A stretch of DNA of 64,000 nucleotides, taken from assembly GCF_029846715.1 (NCBI RefSeq), contig NZ_JARVWW010000030.1:1-64000 (forward strand), written 5' to 3'. A model generated the notes under the pieces. The model saw only the letters and a list, made by a program, of their open reading frames with translations, was not told the DNA's origin and made no database searches. The DNA is from Bradyrhizobium nivariense. GTDB lineage: Bacteria > Pseudomonadota > Alphaproteobacteria > Rhizobiales > Xanthobacteraceae. The position numbers and the translations under genes are program-made. This document shows, piece after piece, positions 58,349 through 64,000 of this stretch. Position 1 is the stretch's first letter. Every line of letters starts with the position of its first letter.

Positions 58349-59707
58349 ATGATGAGCCAGGAGCAGAACGACCTGATCACCCGCACCGGTCCGAAGGACC
58401 CCTGCGGAAAGCTGATGCGGAGCTACTGGCAGCCGGCGGCGCTGGTGGACGAGCTCGACGGCGATCGCCCGATCCGTCCCGTCAAACTGCTCGGCGAAAA
58501 CCTGGTGCTGTTCCGCGACGAGCGAGGGCGCTACGGCCTGATCGATCGGCACTGCGCGCATCGCGGCGCCGATCTCGCCTTCGGACGGCTCGAGCATGGC
58601 GGCCTGCGCTGCGCCTTCCATGGCTGGCTGTTCGACGCCACCGGGCAATGCATCGAGACGCCGGCGGAGCCGAAGGACTCAAAGCTCTGCCAGAACATCC
58701 GCCAGCGCTCTTATCCCGTGGTGGAGAAGAGCGGCATCCTCTGGGCCTGGCTCGGCGAGGGAGAGCCGCCGGCCTTTCCGGAGCTCGACTGTTTTGTCGC
58801 GCCCGATACCCACACCTTTGCGTTCAAGGGCCACATGGCCTGCAACTGGCTCCAGGCGCTCGAGGTCGGCATCGATCCCGCGCACGCCTCCTATCTGCAT
58901 CGCTTCTTCGAGGACGAGGACACGTCGACCGCTTACGGCAAGCAGTTCCGCGGCGCATCGGCAGGCTCCGACCTGCCGATGACGAAGATCCTCCGCGAAT
59001 ACGGCCGCCCGATCATCAATGTCGAGCACACCGAATACGGCCTGCGGCTGATCGCGCTGCGCGAGATCGACGAGGAGCGCACCCATGTGCGCGTCACCAA
59101 CCAGCTCTTCCCGCACGGCTTCGTCATCCCCATGAGCACGGAGATGACCATCACGCAGTGGCACGTGCCGGTCGACGACGAGAACTGCTACTGGTACGCG
59201 ATCTTCACCAGCTATTCGAACGCGGTGGACAAGCAGAAGATGCGCGACCAGCGGCTCGAGCTCTATGAGCTGCCGGACTACAAATCTCGCAAGAACAGCA
59301 GCAACGACTACGGCTTCGATCCGCACGAACAGCAGACCGCGACCTATACCGGCATGGGCACCGACATCAACGTCCACGACCAGTGGGCGGTGGAATCGAT
59401 GGGCGCGATCCAGGATCGCACCAGGGAGCATCTCGGCTCGAGCGACAAGGCGATCGTGCAATACCGCCGCCTGCTGCGGCAGGAGATCGAGAAAGTCGCA
59501 GGCGGCGAGAAGCCGATGCTGCATCTCGACGAGAGCACCGCACGCTCGATCCAGGGCCCGGCGACCATGGACGGCATCGGGCCGACACGAGGCTGGGAGA
59601 CCTACTGGATGGAAGTCGACGTCAAGCGCCGCCGCGGCGCACCCTGGACGGCGCCGGTGCCGAAGGAGATCGCAGACAACGTGCATCGGCTGACGGCGGC
59701 GGAGTGA
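58349..59707 (+). CDS. Rieske aromatic ring-hydroxylating oxygenase, alpha subunit
   Basis: A 452-residue oxygenase of the phthalate 4,5-dioxygenase/one-component alpha type. The Rieske cluster ligands are CAH (Cys69, His71) and CAFH (Cys88, His91), and the mononuclear iron motif is GIDPAHASYLH near residue 180 with the bridging Asp. The C-terminal catalytic domain extends to 450. ATG at 58349 follows AAGGA; an ATG three bases later is the alternative. It is divergent from an IclR-type regulator and followed by a glutamine synthetase-like gene. Confidence 0.92.
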   Translation: MMSQEQNDLITRTGPKDPCGKLMRSYWQPAALVDELDGDRPIRPVKLLGENLVLFRDERGRYGLIDRHCAHRGADLAFGRLEHGGLRCAFHGWLFDATGQCIETPAEPKDSKLCQNIRQRSYPVVEKSGILWAWLGEGEPPAFPELDCFVAPDTHTFAFKGHMACNWLQALEVGIDPAHASYLHRFFEDEDTSTAYGKQFRGASAGSDLPMTKILREYGRPIINVEHTEYGLRLIALREIDEERTHVRVTNQLFPHGFVIPMSTEMTITQWHVPVDDENCYWYAIFTSYSNAVDKQKMRDQRLELYELPDYKSRKNSSNDYGFDPHEQQTATYTGMGTDINVHDQWAVESMGAIQDRTREHLGSSDKAIVQYRRLLRQEIEKVAGGEKPMLHLDESTARSIQGPATMDGIGPTRGWETYWMEVDVKRRRGAPWTAPVPKEIADNVHRLTAAE

Positions 59708-59750
59708 GGGTCGCCGCCGGCGAGTCGCGACGGCGGCTCCACAGCCTATA

Positions 59751-59872
59751 CTGTCATGCCCCGCGAAGGCGGGGCATCCAGTACGCCGCGGCCTCTCGTG
59801 GACACACGGACGTCTCTGGAATACTGGATCGTCCGCCCCAGTGCGCAGCGCGCACAAGGCGGACGATGACAG
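59751..59872. repeat. Cloverleaf-like repeat, copy 5
   Basis: CTGTCATGCC closes against GATGACAG; hairpin GCCCCGC/GCGGGGC; hairpin CGTCCGCC/GGCGGACG with an inserted GTGCGC/GCGCAC extension. It lies between the Rieske and glutamine synthetase-like genes. Confidence 0.85.
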
Positions 59873-59894
59873 CATGGACCAAGGAGCAACCATA

Positions 59895-61343
59895 GTGACT
59901 TTCGTCGCGCGTCATGCGCTGTGGTCGGATGAGCAGAAGGACGCGGCGACGCGCATGCGCCGTCTCGTCGAGGAGAAGAACCTCGAAGTCATCCGCCTCG
60001 CCTTCCCCGACCAGCACGGCATTTTGCGCGGCAAGACCATCATCGCCTCCGAGGCGATCGCCTCGCTGGAGAGCGGCTGCTCCATCACCACCACCATGCT
60101 CGCCAAGGACACCTCGCACCGCACGGTGTTTCCGGTGTTCACGTCAGGCGGCGGCTTCGGCATGAAGGAGATGGAGGGCGCGGCCGACGTGCTGATGGTC
60201 GCAGATCCCACCACGTTTCGCGTTTTGCCGTGGGCGCCGACCACCGGCTGGGTTCTCTGCGACCTTTATTTTAGTGACGGCCGTCCCGTGCCGTTCGCGA
60301 CGCGCGGGCTCTATCGCAAGGTGCTCGACGAGCTCGGCACGCGCGGCCACGATTTCGTCGCGGGCCTCGAGGTCGAATTCCACATCTTCAAGCTCGACGA
60401 TTCGCATATGCGCCCGGAGGATGCCGGCCAGCCCGGCACGCCGCCTTCGGTGAGCCTGCTCAGCCACGGCTATCAATACCTCACCGAGCAGCGCTTCGAT
60501 CAGATGGAGCCGGTGCTGGAGATCCTGCGCCGTGACATCGTCGCTCTCGGTCTGCCCTTGCGTTCGGTGGAGGTCGAGTTCGGGCCGAGCCAGTGCGAAT
60601 TCACCTTCGCGCCGAAGAAGGGTCTGGAGCCCGCGGACAACATGGTGCTGTTCCGCTCTGCCGTGAAGCAGATCGCGCACCGCCACGGCTATCACGCCAC
60701 CTTCATGTGCCGGCCGAAGCTGCCGAATTTGTTCGCGAGCGGCTGGCATCTGCACCAATCGGTGGTCTCACGCGCGAGCGGCGACAACATATTCATGGCC
60801 AAGGAAACGACCAAGGAGGGCGGCGAGCCGCTCAGCGCGTTCGGCCGGGCCTGGCTTGCCGGCCTGCTCGACCACGCCCGCGCGTCGACCGTGTTCACCA
60901 CCCCGACCATCAATGGCTACAAGCGCTACCGCTCCTATTCGCTGGCGCCGGACCGCGCGATCTGGGGCCGCGACAATCGCGGCGTGATGATCCGCGTGCT
61001 CGGTGCGGCCGGCGATGCCGCCACGCGCCTGGAAAACCGCATCGGCGAGCCCGCCGCCAATCCCTATCTCTACATGGCCTCGCAGATTCTCTCAGGCCTC
61101 GACGGCGTCGACCGCAAGCTCGATCCCGGCCCGTCCGCCGACACGCCCTACGAGACCAAGGCGCCGCTGTTGCCGAAGTCGCTTCGTGATGCGGTCATCG
61201 CGCTGAAGGACGATCCGTTCTTCCGCGAAAAACTTGGCGCCGAGTTCGTCGATTATTACACCCACATCAAGAATGCCGAGATCGACCGCTTCCTGTCTGA
61301 GGTGACCGACTGGGAGCATCGCGAATATTTCGAGGTGTTCTGA
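59895..61343 (+). CDS. Glutamine synthetase-family protein (gamma-glutamylamide synthetase-like)
   Basis: A 482-residue ATP-dependent amide-forming enzyme of the glutamine synthetase fold but not true GlnA. Motifs include GLEVEFHIFKLDD (metal-binding Glu), VEVEFGPSQCEFTFAP, SGWHLHQSV (His), and TINGYKRYRSYSLAPDRAIWG, quoted in part. The GTG start at 59895 is chosen because AAGGAG lies 8 bases upstream; the earlier ATG at 59874 lacks one. Relatives ligate glutamate to polyamines or aromatic amines. It follows the Rieske gene by 187 bp, which includes a repeat. Confidence 0.88.
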   Translation: MTFVARHALWSDEQKDAATRMRRLVEEKNLEVIRLAFPDQHGILRGKTIIASEAIASLESGCSITTTMLAKDTSHRTVFPVFTSGGGFGMKEMEGAADVLMVADPTTFRVLPWAPTTGWVLCDLYFSDGRPVPFATRGLYRKVLDELGTRGHDFVAGLEVEFHIFKLDDSHMRPEDAGQPGTPPSVSLLSHGYQYLTEQRFDQMEPVLEILRRDIVALGLPLRSVEVEFGPSQCEFTFAPKKGLEPADNMVLFRSAVKQIAHRHGYHATFMCRPKLPNLFASGWHLHQSVVSRASGDNIFMAKETTKEGGEPLSAFGRAWLAGLLDHARASTVFTTPTINGYKRYRSYSLAPDRAIWGRDNRGVMIRVLGAAGDAATRLENRIGEPAANPYLYMASQILSGLDGVDRKLDPGPSADTPYETKAPLLPKSLRDAVIALKDDPFFREKLGAEFVDYYTHIKNAEIDRFLSEVTDWEHREYFEVF

Positions 61344-61532
61344 CATCCTCCCTTGGAGGGCGGGTCGAAGACGCGGCGACCCACTGCTCACACGCCCGTG
61401 AGGCGACTTCGTCCCACCTGTTCCGACGACATCACATCGCGGTCCGACGAAGCCATTTTCCCCGCTCCCCGAAAACCGCCGGAAAGACACGCGGGTTAAG
61501 CTGTGCCCAATGATCAACAGCGGAGTTCGGTC
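61344..61532. other. Intergenic region without a supported gene
   Basis: Only short hairpin-forming segments are seen, such as CCTCCCTTGGAGGGCGGG just after the synthetase stop codon. No homologous gene was recognised. Further small features follow at 61533. Confidence 0.5.
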
Positions 61533-61619
61533 ATGTGGGATCAATTGTTCAGCCTGATCTATCGCCTGTCCTGCCGGGCCACCCTGATCGAAATCGGCGG
61601 ACATCGGTTGGCGCGCTAG
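61533..61619 (+). CDS. Possible 28-residue small protein
   Basis: MWDQLFSLIYRLSCRATLI begins a short frame, with GGAG 7 bases before the ATG. The hydrophobic middle might be membrane-associated. It is too short for homology and may be non-coding. Confidence 0.3.
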   Translation: MWDQLFSLIYRLSCRATLIEIGGHRLAR

Positions 61620-61673
61620 CGTCAGGTGGGTGCGAATTAGGTAAGACGGATTGACCAGATAACGGGGGTTTCC

Positions 61674-62057
61674 ATGCGCAAGCTGATCCTGATCGCGACG
61701 ATGTCGCTTCTCGCGACCCAAGCTTATGCCGGCGGTCCGCGCAGCCTGAGCCTCGCGGCAACCAATGCGGGCCAGCAGACTACCGAGCAGCCGGCTGCGC
61801 CGGCGACGGGTACGCCACAGGCGGTGCAGACGCCGGCGGCAACGCAGCCGACGAATGTCCAGACAGCGACCACCACACCGACTTCAACCGGTGCCACCGC
61901 GCCGACAACCGTGACCGCGCCGGCCGTAACCACGCCCACGCAGTCCTCGGCCGCACCGGTGACCAGCACGGCCGAGACAGTCAGGCCGAAGCGCCGCCAG
62001 CCATCCACGGAGGCGCGCGTGATCCGCGAACTGCATCGGCATGGGATTTATTGGTGA
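61674..62057 (+). CDS. Secreted Thr/Ala/Pro-rich protein
   Basis: A 127-residue exported protein: signal peptide residues 1-19 (MRKLILIATMSLLATQAYA) followed by a low-complexity Thr/Ala/Gln/Pro tract (repeated TTTPTSTGATAPT-like units) and a basic C-terminus RPKRRQPSTEARVIRELHRH. No family is recognised; a cell-surface or linker role is likely. Its gene stands alone upstream of an inverted repeat and convergent with the liv genes. Confidence 0.65.
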   Translation: MRKLILIATMSLLATQAYAGGPRSLSLAATNAGQQTTEQPAAPATGTPQAVQTPAATQPTNVQTATTTPTSTGATAPTTVTAPAVTTPTQSSAAPVTSTAETVRPKRRQPSTEARVIRELHRHGIYW

Positions 62058-62065
62058 GGGCCCAA

Positions 62066-62194
62066 CGTCGTCCTGGCGAAAGCCAGGACCCATTACCCCA
62101 GGGAAGAATTTGGCGAAGACTGGTCGCTCGGTACTGATACCCACCGCAATCGATGGACCGCGCGGTATGGGTCCTGGCTTTCGCCAGGACGACG
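62066..62194. repeat. GTCCTGG family element, copy 4
   Basis: CGTCGTCCTGGCGAAAGCCA and TGGCTTTCGCCAGGACGACG are complementary; inner CCCAT and ATGGG pair as in the other copies. It lies between the Thr-rich protein gene and the convergent liv operon. Confidence 0.85.
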
Positions 62195-62239
62195 CTGAGT
62201 GAGCCGCAAGAGCGTCCCGTCCCTCAGCTCACCGCCCTC

Positions 62240-62968
62240 TCAAATCCCCAGATATTTGTGCTGCAGATCCGGCTCGGCCAGCAACTGGTCGGAGGTACCG
62301 CTCCACACCGTCTTGCCGCGCTCGATGATGGTGTGGCGGTCGCAGATGCGGGCGAGGTGGTCGACGTTCTTGTCGACGACCAGGATCGACTGTCCCCGGC
62401 TCTTGAGCAGCGACAGGCAGTTCCAGATCTCTTCGCGGATCAGCGGCGCCAGGCCTTCGGTCGCTTCATCCAAAATGAGGAGCTTCGGGTTGGTCATCAG
62501 CGCGCGGCCGATCGCGAGCATCTGCTGCTCACCGCCGGAGAGCTGGTTGCCCATGTTGGAGGCGCGCTCGGCGAGACGCGGAAACAGCACGTAGATCGCG
62601 GCCAGCGTCCAGGGATTGGCGCTGCCAAAGCGATCCGCGGCCGCCGCGACCAGATTTTCACGCACGGTGAGGTTCGGGAAGATCTGGCGCCCCTCGGGGA
62701 CGAGGCCGACGCCGAGCTTTGCGATTCGGTAGGACGGTTGCGTCCGCACCTCCGACCCCGCGAAGCGGATACTGCCGGCGCGCGCCGGCGTCAGGCCCAT
62801 GATGGAGCGGATGGTCGTGGTCTTGCCCATGCCGTTGCGGCCCATTAGCGAGACCATTTCGCCTGATTTGATCGACAGCGACAGGCCGAACAGCACCTGG
62901 GACAGGCCGTAGCAGGTCTCGATGCCGTCGACCTCGAGCAGCGTGTCAGCCATCACTTTTTCAGCCAT
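62240..62968 (-). CDS. Branched-chain amino acid-type ABC transporter ATP-binding protein LivF
   Basis: A 242-residue ATPase, the LivF member of a Liv-type importer. Walker A GRNGMGKTTT, signature LSGGEQQMLAIGRALM, and Walker B LLILDEATEGLAP are visible, and LivF-specific VGLVPEGRQIFPNLTV is near residue 90. It overlaps livG by 8 bases (ATGGCTGA), showing coupling. The solute bound by this system may be an amino acid, an aromatic acid or another carboxylate. Confidence 0.9.
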   Translation of the reverse strand: MAEKVMADTLLEVDGIETCYGLSQVLFGLSLSIKSGEMVSLMGRNGMGKTTTIRSIMGLTPARAGSIRFAGSEVRTQPSYRIAKLGVGLVPEGRQIFPNLTVRENLVAAAADRFGSANPWTLAAIYVLFPRLAERASNMGNQLSGGEQQMLAIGRALMTNPKLLILDEATEGLAPLIREEIWNCLSLLKSRGQSILVVDKNVDHLARICDRHTIIERGKTVWSGTSDQLLAEPDLQHKYLGI

Positions 62969-63728
62969 GGTGCGTCACCACATGCGCCTCGCCGAGATAG
63001 GCGCGCTTGACGTCCTCGTTCGCCCGGATCGCGGCCGGATCGCCGGAGGCGATGACGCGGCCATAGACCAGCACCGAGATGCGGTCGGCCAGCGCGAACA
63101 CCGCGGGCATGTCGTGCTCGACCAGTACGATGGAGACCTCTTTGCGCAGCTCCTGGAGCAGTTGCACCATGCGCTGGGACTCGGTGACGCCGAGGCCCGC
63201 CATCGGCTCGTCGAGCAGCAAAAGTTTCGGCTTGCTTGCCAACGCAACCGCAAGCTCGATCTGGCGACGCTCGCCATGGCTGAGCCTGGACACCAGGACA
63301 TCGGCACGATGGGCGAGGCCGACGCGATCGAGCGCGGCATGCGCGGCATCGCGCAGGCCTTTCTCCTTCCGCGCATTGGCGAAGAAGCGGAAGGAGTGGC
63401 CTGCATGTGCCTGCGCCGCGAGCGCGACATTGTCGGCGGCGGTGAAGTCGAGCAGCAGCGAGGTGATCTGGAACGAACGTGCCAGGCCCAGCGCGCAGCG
63501 GCGATAGGCCGGCAGATAGGTGATGTCGCGACCGCCGAGCGAGACACTGCCGGAATGCGGCGCGAGATGCCCGGTGAGCTGGCTGATCAGCGTGGTCTTG
63601 CCGGCGCCGTTCGGGCCGATGATGGCGTGCAGCTCACCCGCCGCGACGTCGAGCGAGACGTTGTCCGTCGCAATGATGCCGCCGAAGCGGCGCACCAGCT
63701 TTTCGACGCGGAGCAAGGGTTCAGCCAC
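62961..63728 (-). CDS. Branched-chain amino acid-type ABC transporter ATP-binding protein LivG
   Basis: A 255-residue ATPase of the LivG type: Walker A GPNGAGKTTL, LivG-type ARSFQITSLLLDFTAADNV, signature LSHGERRQIELAVAL and Walker B LLLLDEPMAGLG. The start is GTG at 63728, overlapping the permease stop by 8 bases (GTGGCTGA), a coupling pattern repeated with livF. A Met-encoded longer form starting in the permease is unlikely. Confidence 0.9.
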   Translation of the reverse strand: MAEPLLRVEKLVRRFGGIIATDNVSLDVAAGELHAIIGPNGAGKTTLISQLTGHLAPHSGSVSLGGRDITYLPAYRRCALGLARSFQITSLLLDFTAADNVALAAQAHAGHSFRFFANARKEKGLRDAAHAALDRVGLAHRADVLVSRLSHGERRQIELAVALASKPKLLLLDEPMAGLGVTESQRMVQLLQELRKEVSIVLVEHDMPAVFALADRISVLVYGRVIASGDPAAIRANEDVKRAYLGEAHVVTHHG

Positions 63729-64000
63729 GGTTGAGCCTCCCGAGCAGGCCCATGATGCCGCCGCGGCCAAACAGCACGATCAGCAGCAGCAGCGGGCCCA
63801 TGATCAGCGCCCAGTATTCGGTGAGCTGCGACAAGAACTCTTCCAGCAGCAGATACACCACCGCACCCATGACCGGGCCGAACAGCGTGCCCATGCCCCC
63901 GAGGATCACCATCACCATGAGGTCGCCGGAACGGGTCCAGTACATCACGGCCGGGCTGACGAAATCGGTGTTGTTGGCGAGCAGGGCGCCGGCGAGCCCG
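63721..64000 (-). CDS. Branched-chain amino acid-type ABC transporter permease LivM, C-terminal part
   Basis: The final 92 codons or so of a permease lie here; the gene runs off the window end. The visible part contains VMVILGGMGTLFGPVMGAVVYLLLEEFL, quoted in part, which is the conserved LivM C-terminal segment (GGxGTxxGPxxGA), and a final hydrophobic region ILFGRGGIMG-like. It continues upstream in frame to base 64000. It forms the transporter with livG and livF. Confidence 0.88.
   Translation of the reverse strand, partial: GLAGALLANNTDFVSPAVMYWTRSGDLMVMVILGGMGTLFGPVMGAVVYLLLEEFLSQLTEYWALIMGPLLLLIVLFGRGGIMGLLGRLNRG

Noticed and set aside
1..64000. CRISPR arrays, prophage or insertion sequences
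   Set aside because: No regularly spaced direct repeats of CRISPR size, no transposase or integrase genes, and no phage structural genes were recognised.

Overview
The window looks like a chromosomal segment of a Bradyrhizobium-type alphaproteobacterium (Nitrobacteraceae). The evidence is high GC with strong G/C third positions, a GcrA-type cell-cycle regulator, a SAM-II riboswitch in front of metZ, an aerobic benzoyl-CoA (box) cluster, and many short palindromic intergenic repeats. The genus is inferred from this combination and not proven. No prophage, insertion sequence, rRNA or CRISPR array was seen; one tRNA gene is present.

Layout. 0-6.5 kb: a solute-binding protein, a SCO copper chaperone with a small membrane protein, a secreted ClpP-fold-like protein, a flavin dehydrogenase paired with a secreted esterase, RidA and an NTF2-like protein. 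6.7-15.5 kb: a minus-strand sugar cluster (LacI regulator, xylulokinase, xylose isomerase, an Frc-like ABC importer, aldo/keto reductase, lactonase). 15.5-25 kb: small regulators and enzymes, tRNA-Gly(CCC), an O6-methylguanine repair protein, a MATE exporter and dCTP deaminase. 25.1-26.5 kb: promoter, SAM-II aptamer, terminator/antiterminator and metZ. 26.6-29.7 kb: an OpgC acyltransferase with an intact and a degenerate SGNH protein. 29.9-35.5 kb: apaG, a 700-bp gene-less structured element, hslO, argF, argD and gcrA. 35.7-42.5 kb: the complete phosphate regulon phoR-pstSCAB-phoU-phoB with a Pho box before pstS. 42.6-48 kb: envelope proteins, a polysaccharide deacetylase and an SDR. 48.2-55.7 kb: the benzoate box cluster (boxB, boxC, hydrolase, benzoate-CoA ligase, divergent boxR and a truncated haemoglobin) with a palindromic TGCA operator. 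55.8-61.4 kb: a vanadium haloperoxidase, then an IclR regulator divergent from a Rieske oxygenase and a glutamine-synthetase-like enzyme. 62.2-64 kb: the end of a branched-chain (Liv-type) ABC transporter that runs off the window.

The organism appears to live on plant- and soil-derived carbon. It imports sugars through the Frc-like transporter. It activates benzoate to the CoA thioester, epoxidises it (BoxB, with a BoxA reductase that must lie elsewhere) and opens the ring (BoxC). It scavenges phosphate by Pst under PhoR/PhoB.

Most promising for follow-up are the OpgC/SGNH/pseudo-SGNH operon, the structured element at 30.43-31.15 kb, the Rieske plus glutamine-synthetase-like pair, the box operators and the cluster of GANTC sites before gcrA. 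Five families of short inverted repeats sit between genes. Two of them share a closing-stem plus three-hairpin architecture with compensatory arm changes.
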